A stretch of DNA of 64,000 nucleotides from Torreya grandis (lineage: Eukaryota > Streptophyta > Pinopsida > Cupressales > Taxaceae): positions 5,098,501-5,162,500 of the forward strand of contig JARHVA010000122.1 in NCBI GenBank assembly GCA_037957365.1, read 5' to 3'. The notes beneath the pieces are model-generated. The model did not search any database and was not told the DNA's origin. It saw only the letters and a list, made by a program, of their open reading frames with translations. Of the stretch, positions 39,906-52,887 are shown one piece after another (within the stretch, counting starts at the first letter, position 1; the number at the start of each line of letters is the position of its first letter). A program made the position numbers and the translations under genes.

Positions 39906-40879
39906 TAAGTCCAATGTAACTATAATTTAATCGTAACATGAATTAGAAGCAAGTGGGGTTAGTTATTTGCCATTGTTAATTTTGTACTCTTAGACATTGA
40001 ATAAAAACATTACTCTAAAGCCTTCTTTTAGTGATTGATGGAATGCTTTACAAAAGAGGAAATTTTTAAATTGATAATAGGTATGGCCAGTAAAATATTC
40101 TAAATCATAATTTGTCACAATGGCAACCAATCCCTAATAACTATCATTCAACATCATAGGAATTGAAAGATAGGTTATTCATTTTTTTATCTAGGTTTTG
40201 AAAGATAAAATAAAAAAATTATTGTGTAACTTTTTTGTGACATACATGTCCAAAATGGAAAATAAAAATCATTCTAAATTTTTTTTTTGAGCAATCAAAA
40301 ATATGTGATTATGAGTAAGTTAGTTGATCAAGACATTAACATTTATTTTGCACTTTTAAGAGGAACTTTCAAAATCCATATGAACCAAAGAGCTGGCTCA
40401 AATTTTATTAAATTTTAAAAAGTAACATTAGAAAAAAAGATATTTATAAGGACAAATTTCCTTTCCATATCCTTGCACCATGAGTCATATGGTTTTTTCT
40501 TTTGTTCATCATTGATTTTTGGATAAAATATTGTAGGTTATTTCTTTGTAGCTTCAAAGGAAAAGACTTGATCATGTGTGTGGTGCTCTAAAGATGATTA
40601 TCAAACTATTAATTGAACTCCATAAGCTCTTAAGAAAATGTAAGGAACATAATTGATGATAATAAATACATTGTTGAGCTCAAAAGATCTTCCTCTAGAC
40701 CTGTGATGAGACTCTAAAATAAAGCAAATGTTTAATGAAAATAGAACATTTGATGGTAAGTTATTTCCAATATCTTGCATGTATATAAATCAATTTGTTT
40801 GTTCAGGATCTATAATCATTATGTGGTCATTGCTTCTAAAATTATTGACATATGAAGGACTCCGACCCAGAATGCATAA

Positions 40880-41154
40880 CTCACACACAAACACACACAC
40901 ACACACACACATACAGATGTCTGTATATATAATTGCATACATATATGTATTTATGTATGTATAGATACACACACACACATATAGATATATGTATATATAC
41001 ATACATACAGATGTATGTATGTATGTATGTATGTATATATACATATACATGCATACATACATACATATGTATGCATGTATATATATACATTCATAAATGC
41101 ATACATATATACATATACATAATGTATTTATATATACATATGCATGTATACATA

Positions 41155-41186
<32 letters not shown>

Positions 41187-41365
41187 GACATACATACATA
41201 CATACATACATATTTATGTATATATGTATGTATGTATGTATATGTATATTATCTATGTGTGTTTGTGTGTGTGTGTGTGTGTGTGTAGACACACACACAC
41301 ATAGACATATAGGTATGTATGTATAGATGTATCTATATATTTATAAATGTATGTGTGTGTAGATT
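40880..41365 (+). repeat. Complex microsatellite (CA, TATG/CATA, GT)
   Basis: (CA)n at about 40888-40912, long TATG and CATA arrays on both strands and (GT)n at 41262-41286. All seven overlapping frames in this interval, on both strands, are Tyr/His/Ile/Cys repeats caused by it. Confidence 0.92.
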
Positions 41366-41974
41366 ACAAATATTAAGCATTTGTTAACATTTTTTTCTTG
41401 TTAGAAAACCTGTATTGAACTTAATGCTTATTGTATCATCAATATCTCTTTGTAAATAACATCAGGAAAATGCTAAATAAATAAAAAATAGTAAAAGAAT
41501 TGACAAACTATAAAGTTTCAATAGTCTCCTCTCTGCATTCTTGGAAACATTGAGAGTAAAATGAATGACACTAATTGCGTCTATATTAAACTTGTGAATA
41601 GTGGACATATATGATATAATAAATATGTCAAGGTCATGTTATAGAATTAAATCATGAAAAAGTGTTGAAGTAATTGCTAGAATGAAGTGATCAAGAAAAT
41701 TGAGAAGAAAAAAATATGGATGCAACAACTTGTATTAGGCAATGCATTAGGGAAATTTATGATTTATAAAACATGTGAGATGCACAATGTAGATAATTAC
41801 ATATTAATATTCCAAATAAAATTTTAAAATCTTTTTGGTATTAGGAATATACTAAAATCAAATATTAAACTAATTGCCTCAAATTCTAAATAGCCTACTT
41901 CATTGTAGCCAAAAAATTAAACTCATCATTGAATAAGAACCCTAAAACAAAAGCCCCAATGGTAAAATTCTCAC

Positions 41975-42560
41975 TTGATAAAATAATATACCTAATATAA
42001 AAGCATATAAAACCTAATAATACTGTTGAGATATTACACATAAGCCAAATAGAAATCAAAGCAGGTCATGAATACGAACATGATTCTTGTAAAAAACCCT
42101 AACTTTTTTGCCAATGCTTCATCCATAACACAAATGAAAAATAGTAAGAGAATCCACAAACTGAAAAGCTCTTATAGTCTCTACTATAAATGTCCACAAA
42201 CAATGAAGCTAAAATGAATGTCACTAATTGCCTCCAGGTTTATGATGCATTGTGTCAAGCCATCATTTAATGCCAAATACTTTAGCATATCTCTAAATCT
42301 CCTACTAATTTTGGAAAAATCATAAACCTTATTTTCCCATGTTGTCACCAACTAAGTTTGATGGTTGCATTTAACTTGCTCCCAAATCCACACAACATAA
42401 AATCCTCACATTTAACTCACAATCCCTTGCCCTGCCACCTACATTTAATACTTGCCTTGAACAAAGAGAGGGCACCAATAATGTCCCAAATATTTATTCC
42501 AATCATAGAACATCAAATAATATTTTTTTAATTAACCCATTAAAGACCTTACACCTTGTT
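41975..42560 (-). repeat. Dispersed family R, copy 1
   Basis: 41975-42070 carries the ACCTAATATAAAAGCATATAAAA-type block and 42180-42560 the second block (TTTAACTCACAATCCC, GCCTTGAACAAAGAG, CACCAATAATGTCCC). Both are shared with 43660-43960, 46690-46900, 55830-57320 and, inverted, 50855-51115. The promoter-like end is missing here; a poly-C run (42581-42593) follows instead. Confidence 0.65.
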
Positions 42561-43334
42561 ACCCCCTCCCCACTGCCCCCCCCCCTAAAACTTTAATAAT
42601 TTTGAGTTAAAGTAAATCAAAAATTAAAATTCCCTCCAGGACTAACAATAATAGAATGCATCAACATGAATAACATAGCATAAAGATTATAGTTAGAACA
42701 TTTGAGGAGGTCTTGAGTCAAAATAAAAAGCATGAGTTGAAAGACAAAAGTTCACTAGACTAGGATCAATGCATTGCTTTCCAAATATACTAGTGAACAG
42801 AAGATGAGATAAGGCTAGTCACTAAATTATATCCTAGTTTGTTTACCTATTGAAATAGGCTTTTTCATATAATTTAGATTAGGAAAATCATGTAGACATG
42901 ATGAACTCGTTGAATGCTTTGAGTATTGATTTGAAATTAGAGTGCATATAAAGGGAATATGGATAAGTCATAGACATAGACAACTATAAAACACAAACAT
43001 TATGGCAAATCAAAGTCAATAAATTTACTAACAAAATTTTCATGGCAATGACTAGACATGGATATTGATAAATGCTTTTTATTAAGTATTTTTTTTCATG
43101 AATTTCTTTTTATCTAGTACTTAGATACTTTGTACCATTAGAATTGCTAGTCCAAATATACACAATGTTTTGTGGTTAAGTATATAGCTCTTTATTTTGA
43201 CATGGTCAGAAATGATTGTACTATTTTAAATCTCCAACAAATGGATTGAGACTATATTGAATAAGGTGGTAGAGCACAAGATTTTGTGTTGGCCAAATTT
43301 GAGGGTAAGTTAAATGCAGGTTTGTAAACATGCT

Positions 43335-43345
43335 TGGTATCAGAG
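43335..43345 (+). other. Primer-binding-site-like sequence (tRNA-Met type)
   Basis: TGGTATCAGAG, an exact match to the core plant initiator-Met primer site, four bases after a TAAACATGCT stretch that could end an LTR (ACA). No gag follows. It may mark the inside edge of an LTR remnant overlapping copy 2 of the duplication, or be a coincidence. Confidence 0.35.
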
Positions 43346-43659
43346 TGAAAAAACATGGTCTTTGATCTTTTAAATTTATTTCAATATATGCCACTAAAAT
43401 AAATTAGTAGTATTTTACCATAAAACTTCTATTTAAAACCAAAAATAATATATTTGATTAGATGCAAAGGTAGAGTTGGCAAACAAATAAATAAGAGCAA
43501 CAATGCAAATCATGAGCCTGTTATTGTTTCCCATCCCTCAAAATCTTATTTTTAAATAGTATTTATTTGTTATTTAAAGATTCAATTATTTTATAAGCTA
43601 TTTAAAAACTTGTAATGATGCATAGAACTTGTTTATGCAAAATAATAGAGGGAGTAATA

Positions 43660-44080
43660 ATTTAGCAACTTTATAACTTCCCTAGTAACTGTGGTAAAAT
43701 CATAAACCTTATTTTTCCATCATGGCTTCAACCAAATCTGATAGATGCAATTAACTCACCCTCAAATATATAGAGCATAAAATCTCCACATTTAACTCGC
43801 CTATACATTCACACAGCTCACAATCCCCTATTCTACCAGATATATTCAATACTTGCCTTGAACAAAGTGAGGGTGCTAATAACATCTTAAATATTTGCTC
43901 TAATCACAGTGCAACAAGTAATACTTTTTTTATCAACTCGTTAAAGAATGTGCACCTTGCTTATTTAAAACTATCAAGCATAGTTTTTGCACATAAAATG
44001 AGGACGTCTCATTGGCCAACAACCTGCACAGTAATTCTAAGTTAAACCAAATCAAATGCTATAGTTCTTTATGGTACTAA
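43660..44080 (-). repeat. Dispersed family R, copy 2
   Basis: Aligns with 42290-42540 and 56920-57290. It ends with ATTGGCCAAC at 44011-44020 (CCAAT on the minus strand), followed on that strand by a TATA-like TTTTATG. No coding potential recognised. Confidence 0.6.
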
Positions 44081-46680
44081 TAATAGTAATTTCTATTTCA
44101 AATTCAATAGATTTTTTAATCTATAATCTTTTCAAAACATTCCCTTCTAATTTATTTCAAAGGAAATATTATCTAATTGAAAAATATATATCCAATGGCC
44201 TATTTTAGATTAGAAGTGAGCAATGTATCTTTTGTATTCCAAAAGAAAATTAACCAATTGGTTCAGTTACTTCATGTATTATATATAAATTAAAAGAATT
44301 GAAGCATTATTTACATTTTGATGAATGCAAGATGATGAAAAAAGTAACACAAAAGTATAGCAGTATAAAAAATGTAGACCAGCATTTAAAAATAAAGGAT
44401 TAAAAAACACTTTGACTCTTTCTTTTCTTTTCTTTTTTCAAAGTGCAATTTCAAGAAATAGAAAAAACAAAAAAAATCATAACATGTTTTTTATTTTTTG
44501 GTATGCAAAGGGGAAACTATAGGATTTACAGTCCATTGATTATTTTTCTATATCTTATTTGTGTTGTCAATGAAGCATTGGCAAAGATCCTAGGGTTTTT
44601 AGTAGTAATCAATTTTTGAAAAAAAATCTTAGACAATATACAAATCAAAAGACATATTTATCAATCTAAGAAGAATAATACACTACAAAGCCTAAATATT
44701 ATACTCCATCCATGCAAAAAAGTCAAACCTTTATGTGAACAAGAATCGTGGAAGCCCTTGTCTTTATTCACCTTATTTAGAAAGTCAGTTTTGAACCCAT
44801 ACTTGTTGCATTATCAATATCTTTTTTTAGAGAACATAACATTGAGAAAAAATCCCTTGCAAACAAAATACCTACTAACAATTATTTATTTCATATCCAG
44901 TCTTGCATGTTTTTTTTATGTTATGCAATTATATATGTCCAGAATTGATCCATGTACTTTTTTATAGTACAAGTTATCTGATAAGGCATGAGGCATAAAT
45001 TTTACATTAGTAAATGCCTCACCTCTGAGATGTCTCATTGAATTATACACACAACAACAAATGATTATACAATGTGTTAATTCATCAGTATATTCAATTC
45101 CATGACATATTTTTTATCTTAAATAGATGGATTTTTCATCAATTACAAATATATTTACACCCAATACTTGATCATTGGTACTCTACAAGAATCCATAAAT
45201 ATTCTCTAAACTATGCAAATACAAAATTATTGAGTTGATAAATACAAAATTATCGAGTTGACAACTATAAAATTTACATTAATTATTTGTTTGTACAAAC
45301 ATGGAAAGATGTTAACATTTAGAAACATGGGAAGACATATTAACCTATGCAAAAGCAAATAGCCAATATTCTTAGTGATCTATGAAAAATGTAACATATA
45401 ACCAACAATGACATGCAAATGTAAGTGGTCATGTTGTTGATACTACTCTTGATGGTTTATTGTCTCCAAAACCCTTCATGTAAATGGCATGATTAGTAAA
45501 AACATAACATCATTATTTGTACTTAAATACCATTATTCAATATAAAATCTACTCAAAATGTATAAGAAAATAAATATCAATGTCAACTACCTAAATCATG
45601 AAGTGTTTTTTATTGATTACTTGTAATGGTTGAGAGCAAATGCATGTATCTATTTTTCAAATATAATCACACCGGCCTTTTTTAAGACAATATAAATTAC
45701 ATTATCCACAAGTTAAAAAATAAATCAATGCAATAAACTAACAAGTTCAACAAGCAAATGAACGTACCTACAATATGAAAGATAAGTGTTTGTTGAAATC
45801 TATGCAACCTAAAGCAAGCCTATGAAATGTACATATTTGCATATGACATGTCTACGACAATAAACACTTATGAGTTATTGAAACATAACATAAATAATTT
45901 ATTGAAAAAAGTATACAATTATCATTATTATCAGATAAATAATTAGAATGTTCAAAATAACAAATGAAAAGTGTCAAATCCACTGGCAATAAGATAAAGG
46001 ACCATAAATAATAAAAAATATTATTTTTTGTATTCAATAGGTGATAAGCATTAGCTCGAGATTGGATCCTTATATAGGTTTACAATGCTTACAAGTCCAC
46101 CTAAAAAGCTCTCAAGATTTTTTATATACAAATAACTAAATAAAATCCCTGATACTCAAATAATATAGAAGCTTTGTAAATTATATTTTCAATGACATAA
46201 AAATCCTATCACTTTAAATAAGAAGAAAGGTTCAAATATTATTTTTTCAAAAACATAACCAAAAAAATGTTATGCATAAATGATTTGAAAAAGCCTAAAA
46301 ATTGTACATTGTAAAACACTATTCAAAAATCCAGTAAGAAAGTAAGGCATAAAACAGTAAGATTGATCATATTTGTAGAAATAATGCAAAAATATAAAAT
46401 TCTTACTCTAGGTTCTTCCTTCATTGCTTATTCTTCATGCTATTTGCATTGCTTTTGTATATTGAATGTCATTAAATACCCGCATCAATACCATACTATA
46501 TTTCACATTTGTCTTCATTGTTATAGGAAATAAGTACAAAATAATTTTTCATGCAAAATAAATCAATGCACCTAATTTATTATTATTGAATGGATAGATT
46601 AGTTGGAGTTCCTCAAAGCTTAATTATTTCCTTTACATTTTCACATAGAAAGGAGAGAAAAAAACATATAGCTATGCCAG
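44081..46680. other. AT-rich DNA, no gene seen
   Basis: No protein-like frame on either strand. The frames at 44758-44967 and 45852-46037 have no family resemblance. A short phrase near 44570-44620 (GAAGCATTGGCAAAGATC) recurs at 51255-51285, marking scattered family R text. Confidence 0.35.
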
Positions 46681-46689
46681 TTGTAATTA

Positions 46690-46900
46690 CCACCAAAAAT
46701 ATTGTGACCTTTACCAATGCTTTGTCAATAGCACAAATAAAAAATTACAGAAGAATTGATGAACCATAAATCCATTTAAAGTCACTTGAAAAAATAGGTA
46801 GCTCAAAAATGTTGCTTGTTTCCACCTACATTGAACATTTGCTTTGAACAAAGAGAAGCCTAGATCAAATTCCCAAAACCACTAATTTTAAGTTAAAGTA
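46690..46900 (-). repeat. Dispersed family R, partial copy
   Basis: Contains ACCAATGCTTTGTCAATAGC and a CATTTGCTTTGAACAAAGAG stretch that match 42100-42130 and 42450-42470. It is followed by TTTTAAGTTAAAGTAATTTGA, as at the end of the other copies. Confidence 0.5.
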
Positions 46901-47525
46901 ATTTGACTACAATTGGAGCTATAAGATTCATAACATTAGAACTGTTGGTATATGTGCATCTAATGCTTTCTATTTATGGCTATATGTATTTTTATTTTTT
47001 CTTAAAAATCACAATCACAACCAATATTACTATTATTATAAGACAAAAACATGTATCCAGATTGTTACAACATTGTCACCATATCAATGAATGTATAAAA
47101 TAGTGCATATCCTTGATATATGCAAATTAGATTCCTGATCAGAACTTGTACATAACCAATGCATATTACCTCCAATACTATTACCAAATGGAGAGTATAA
47201 TACACAAAACACACATGTACCTATATACATACATACATATACATAGATACACAAACATATATATACATACATATGTATGTATGTATACTTGACAAATATT
47301 TCAAAATTTTGTGGCAACAGACCAAAAAAAGATCTAACATTTGAATTGAACCAATTGTGTTTGAACTATTGAAATGGCAACTGGTTCAATATCATTGCAT
47401 TGTAAAGCCTATCAACTATATGAAACCTATTTAATTTTATGTAAAATAGAATTTGATCATAAATATATTTAATACTATGTATTATGTTTTCACACTATAT
47501 AACTATCAAAATAAATCAGAGTATT

Positions 47526-47527
<2 letters not shown>

Positions 47528-47570
<43 letters not shown>
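47528..47570 (+). repeat. (TA)n microsatellite, about 21 units
   Basis: Uninterrupted TA run. Confidence 0.95.
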
Positions 47571-47572
<2 letters not shown>

Positions 47573-47768
47573 GAATATCAAAACATACAAGTAGTAGGCC
47601 CCAAAAGGCATATAACAAAATAGTATCTAGATTAGGTATGAGGAAAGTAACACAATCAATATAACATCTTAAATTCCATTAAAAATTTTAGAATTGTCAA
47701 TCTCAATGTTCACATAGATTAGGCAACTAGAATCAGAATCATATCTATTTTGATTAGAATTAATTCCA

Positions 47769-48119
47769 TTGCACAAAATCTCAACAACAGATGATAGTAT
47801 TTTTACATGTTTCAAGAAATTTGGCCATTTTTGTCTCATTTATAAACCTCTAGAGCTTTAAAACATCCTCTTTTTTACTATTTTCAATTATCTTATCCAA
47901 ATTATCTAAAAACCTATTCACACATGCATTCACAATTCATCTAAATTCCTCCGCTATAACCTTGGTATTATTGGCCAAGGGGATTTTAACACATACATTG
48001 TAATTCTTCAATAAAGTATCATGTTCAGATATCTTTGGTTCATCACTTTCTCAAGCTAATTCCATTTTTTATGCCTTTTATTAAAGCCTAAGTTCCATCA
48101 ATAAATTGAAGCAAACTTT
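47769..48119 (-). pseudogene. Decayed minus-strand coding segment, probably the same pseudogene as 48688-50230
   Basis: One minus-strand frame gives about 117 protein-like codons with seven stops. The best stretch (about 48060-47830) reads like a helical, charged domain, for example KVIAEEFR followed by IVNACVNRFLDNLDKIIENS. It has no transposon motif. Its position downstream of the larger segment on the same strand suggests another exon of the same gene. Confidence 0.4.
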
Positions 48120-48687
48120 GCAAAAAAATAGATATAAGCTTTAGCTTCATGTACTATAATATTTGTAGCATATGTTATTTGATCAAATATAAACATAAAA
48201 AATATCTTGAGTATTAAAATTAAAATAGTAATGGTAACTACAAATGAAAAAAAACAAAAATAAAATTCTAGAATTCTAATTAACCATGGCATTTTCACCT
48301 AACATGCCTTCACATGGAATATCTTGATTTTTTCAGTATACACATAAAATTGATTTTTTTTATTATATAACAATAGAAAATTAAAACAATCGATGATGTA
48401 TGAAAAGAAACACACTTTGTAAACCAAATAACATGCACTCAACATCAAGTAGTGAAAGAATAGTAATCACAGTGTTTTTTTAAGTGCCTGGTCTACATAG
48501 AAAAATAAATGATGTTTTAAACATTTCAGATCATTGACTCTTGTGAGTTAAAAATTGATAGATTAATTAATAATCATTGAAACTAAGAAAGCTAAAAAAA
48601 TATACAATTATAATAGTGACAATATACTTTTTGTACAAGCCCATTACCAAGTGAAATTCAATCTACATAAAGCAATTTATAATGTAA

Positions 48688-50230
48688 TCAAGCCCTGTCT
48701 GATTCCCACCTAGTAAATTCATGTGGGTCTTTGTCAACATCATCTTCTAAACAATTTTCATATCCACATTCAAATTTATATGCATTTTAATTCATTGAGG
48801 ATCTAGTCTTATGACACCTTGAGACATGTATCTGGACATGTCCAAAGGTCCTTGTATGATTCATGTAATTCATCCCAATGTCCAATGAAAAACTAATCAC
48901 CAAATGATAAATGCACTAAAATTTAGTTGGAATAAATGTGTGGTTTGACATATAGGGAAGATACTTCTCAAACCAATTATACATTATGGGGTGCATGTCA
49001 ATTTATTTTTGTGCATCCATCAACTCAGATAGGAGATTGCTTTTGAACAAGGTATCAAAATCCTCCATCTATCATCTAGACCAATGTCCTTGGAAAATCT
49101 CCACTAGAAATGCATCATTAACATTCTACTAGGTTCTTACAACACTAATTTCTTGACTGACCTAAGGAATAGGTGAAGTGGTTAAGATTTCATTAATCCT
49201 ATATTCAATATCATTGAATTAATTATTAGACCCATCATGAGCATACAATAGTTCTTTCCATAATGAATTGCAAGTTTCAAGTGCAAGCAATCTCAAAAAA
49301 GTTGTAGCCATCTTTGGCCCACTGTGTTTTCCTTGTAACTATTCTTGAAAGCAAAAAATAATTTACAAGGGCACTAATTGAAGTTTTTCCATGAAGATTG
49401 GTACAAAACAACTATCTCAAAAGAGATGAAAACTTGTGCATCTAGGTCTTTGATCACCACATGTTCAATTGTGGTTTATTTTAAGTGTCAATGAACTAAT
49501 GCTCTTTACAGGGAAGCATCTAGATGAAAAGTCAAATATATACACAATATCGATAACATTACCATTAATAAAAATTCTCACAATGTCAAACACTTACTCA
49601 TTCCTTAGCCATTCAGATGCATTATAAAAAAAACTAGTTCAAAGAAATATCATATTCCTTAAATCAACAAACAAATTTATAAAACAATTTGAAGTTATAT
49701 ATACTATTTTTCTAAGAATTATTTCACTAGAAACTATTTTAAAATTGATCCAATAAATTTGAAGACTTATTGAAATCAAATTCATGATCCTTATCCTATA
49801 CCAATATGCATTTGGTTGCTCAAGCTGATTTGGATGACTAGAGAATTTGTGAAATAGTATCAAATACCATGGTGAAATATTTATTTGATTTACAACACAA
49901 TGATAGAATCCTATAGACTAAAATTTTTGACCAATTACAAGATAATTGATGGTAATAAAATGTTCATACCCTAAATCATGTCTTTGAATTCTTAATTCTA
50001 TTGCAACCTCCGAAAACTCATATTTTTTCAACATAATATTTAAATATTCTCCTGGTAGAAATGATTGTTCTAACATCGCCTTTGCATAATCTTTGATGAC
50101 TACTGGAACAAATCTCTCTTGGATATGGCTTGGAAGAATTCCCCAAGTTCCTAGTTCTACTTCATTAAATTATATTACTTTCATGCTTGTAAATGCCAAC
50201 AAGCTACATAGCTTTATCCAATATCGTTGT
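48688..50230 (-). pseudogene. Intron-containing pseudogene, unidentified host-like gene fragment
   Basis: First piece, 50230-about 49940: preceded by an AG acceptor, about 90 codons with one stop, reading GTWGILPSHIQERFVPVVIK and continuing to RIQRHDLGYEHF. Next, a short piece ending NASEWLRNE at 49598, then a 78-nt intron (49597-49520, GTAAGT...TCTAG) whose removal keeps the frame. The last piece, 49519-48688, is about 277 codons in a single frame with 14 stops and no frameshift, with phrases such as GPKMATTFLRLLALETCNSL and MHPIMYNWFEKYLPYMS. The intron argues against a retrotransposon gene or a processed copy. I cannot name the protein. Its dead state is clear from the stops. Confidence 0.6.
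49520..49597 (-). other. Relic intron (78 nt) in the minus-strand pseudogene
   Basis: Minus-strand donor GAGTAAGTG and acceptor TTTTCATCTAG. Joining the flanks makes a GAA codon and continues the same frame that is protein-like for the next 277 codons. The length is typical of a short plant intron. Confidence 0.55.
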
Positions 50231-50854
50231 CTCTTATTTTATTTTTTTCACATAAATTACTTTAACTCATAATTAGTAGATGGGATCATTCCCTAACTCC
50301 CTAAATGTATATAAAACTATGTGAAACACTTTTCATTTATTTTAAACAATTTTTAGATTTTTTGGAAAGGCTTTACAAAATGCCCTGGTGAAACTTTATA
50401 GGTGTCACAATACATTTTAATGGACCTTTTGACCTTCTTATGTATTATATTTTTTATTTCTATATCTTGTTAAGTCTTCAACTAAATGTGCAATAAACAA
50501 AATTTTATTTAAGAACAAAAAACAAAAACTATACTAAAATATAATGTCAAACTATTTAGAAATAGAACATGTAATTCATAATACTATAACAATATATTGG
50601 ATATATTTTGACAGACTATGCATTTATGTCTACAGATAGTGTAACAATTTTAAGTCAAACAAGTACAAAGACCATATGCATATTTATATAAATGCAAAAT
50701 ATAATTCTTGATTCAATTGTTAATATCTATAATTTTGAAAAACACACGAAAATCATATTCACACATAAAATTATAAGGAAAAAATCATAATAAAATTCTA
50801 TAATCTAATTATAGTTATAATCGTTGATTTTATTTAACTTTAAATTGGCTAGTA

Positions 50855-51115
50855 GGTTTTTGCCCAATGACATGTCCTTGTTTTGGGTATAAAAAATATG
50901 CATCAAAGTTTTGAGTGACAAGGTGCAAGGTCTTTAACAAGTCAAATTGAAAATATTATTCATTGTGTTATGATTAGAGCAAATATTTGGGACATTATTG
51001 CCTCCCTCTCTTTGTTCAAAGCAATGTTTAGTGCAGGTTATCGACATTATGGAAAAACATAGTTTCTTGTCTCACCAAAGTTAGAAGGATAATTGGAAAC
51101 CTGTTAAAGTACTTT
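50855..51115 (+). repeat. Dispersed family R, inverted copy with CCAAT and TATA boxes
   Basis: This is the reverse complement of the 42190-42560 and 56920-57290 blocks. Its start holds CCAAT (50863-50867) and, 21 bases on, TATAAAAAATA (50888-50898), then the GGTGCAAGGTCTTTAA and TTTGTTCAAAGCAA landmarks. Confidence 0.65.
50863..50898 (+). promoter_or_regulatory. Promoter-like CCAAT + TATA pair of family R
   Basis: CCAAT then TATAAAAAATA, in a block conserved in three copies (here, about 44000 and 57225-57251 on the minus strand). The spacing between them is kept. Polymerase II promoter function is inferred. Confidence 0.4.
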
Positions 51116-51423
51116 CCATTGAATCTTTGCTTGGCGTGATTCCATCCCTTACACAAAATTAAGGTGAAGGAAATCTGTTGTAACTATTTTGATCTTGTTT
51201 TTTTACTGGGGATTTAGGGTTTGTCAATTGTTAAATTGTTTTTTATTTATGTTATGAACAAAGCATTGGCAAAGATCAGAGGGCCTTTGATAGTAATTAG
51301 GTTCATATGTCCAACTTGATCTTCTTTCTATTTGGCTTATGTGTACCAACTAATTAATATTACTTGATTGAATACTGAATCTATTTTATGCAAATGTAGA
51401 GAATAAATTCATTTTTAATCTTT

Positions 51424-51507
<84 letters not shown>
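51424..51507 (+). repeat. (TG)n(TA)n compound microsatellite
   Basis: About 11 TG units followed by about 31 TA units. The minus-strand frame at 51386-51637 crosses it and is not a gene. Confidence 0.95.
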
Positions 51508-51509
<2 letters not shown>

Positions 51510-51839
51510 GTGTTTGATAAAATAAAAAATAGTTTAATATATTTGTATAATAAAGAATAAAATATAAGTAATATAATAGGCAAATTCAATGAAATCATAC
51601 ACAAATCCAACATATATTCGAATACATCCAATATCATGATATAAATAATGTTCCTAGAAAAATTTTATATCGTTATCAGATATATTATTTACTTGTAGTA
51701 AAAAACATTTAAGAAGCATTACATAAATGGATAAAAGGGTTTTTATTCATAACTCTGATGTGACTAGCAGATAGTAGTTACACTCCACCCTTTTTTGTAT
51801 TACCACTATCTATGTGCAAACAAAAAAGCCACAGTAAAT

Positions 51840-52440
51840 TTCTTACTCAGTAAAAGACCAAACCTAATCTATAAGCATATAAAACTCAACAATATTACCC
51901 AGATATTAAACACAAGCTAGATACAAAGAAAACAAGTTAGGGATACGAACTTCATACAGTAACATAATCAAATCCAATAATAACCACTCATTGAGCAAGA
52001 ATCCTAAAATCTCTTGTTATATGACTCAGTCAGAAAAAAAAAATTGATTACTACCAAAAACCTATGATCTTTGATAATTCTTCACTCACAACACAAATTG
52101 CCTCAAGTCCTAAATATACTACTTCACTTCAAATAATAAATCAAACCCTTCACTGAATAATGAGGAGTTATTTCTTAAAATAACCCTTTATTTGCATATT
52201 TAAAGTTGTCTCACGATTTTTAGATTAGTTTATGTAAATAAATTTTGTAAATATTAAAAATTGGATACAATTTTTTTACCTTGCTTACAAAACCAATAGT
52301 CTACTCTATCATTTTTTGTATTATTAATATCTTTGTGCAAAAACACAAAGCCACACGGTAAAATTTTTACTCAATAAGAGACTAGACCTAGTCTAAAAAC
52401 ATATAAAAGTCAATAATATTACTCTACAATTTTGAATTTT
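51840..52440. repeat. Family R blocks (two)
   Basis: 51840-51960 and 52330-52430 both carry the TACTCAGTAAAAGACC / AAGCATATAAAA / CAATATTAC text seen as a local array at 55830-56720. Confidence 0.5.
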
Positions 52441-52887
52441 TCAAGTATACATTTTATTTTATTTTAATTTTTTGGGATGCAATTTCCTACCGAAATGGGC
52501 TTTGAATTTTCATGTCAGAATGATTGAACACAATTTTTAGTTTATTTTAACTCGATTTCTGATGGAAAAGTGACATATTTTAAGCTTTTTCTACTAATGA
52601 ATTTTTCATACCAATATATTAACATTAAAAAACTGAATATTTAATTATAAAGAGTAAAAATTATGAATAAAAATTAAAATTGAGTGGTTAGTTTTTAATG
52701 AGATAAGAGAGTTCTTGACAATTTTTAATTAGAGTGTCTTTCTCTCTCTTATTTTATTAAACTAGATACTTATATGGTGGGGAAAAGTTCCCAAATTCAT
52801 CTCACAAGAGATAAAATAAATAATATTTCATTTAAACCCATTCAAATGTTGGCATGTGACTATTGGTTGGTTTAGGCAGGAAGAGAT

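Larger units (their letters stand above)
39945..43185 (+). repeat. Large tandem duplication, copy 2
   Basis: Block A' at 39950-40745 (for example 40310-40420 matches 36410-36520), microsatellite 40880-41365, B' at 41590-41860, C' at 42640-43185. A member of the dispersed 42-57 kb family (41880-42620) has been inserted between B' and C', absent from copy 1. Copies are clearly diverged, so the duplication is not recent. Confidence 0.65.

Noticed and set aside
40790..41326. Seven overlapping frames on both strands up to 137 codons
   Set aside because: All are readings of the CA/TATG/GT microsatellite; open on both strands only because the repeat words lack stops.
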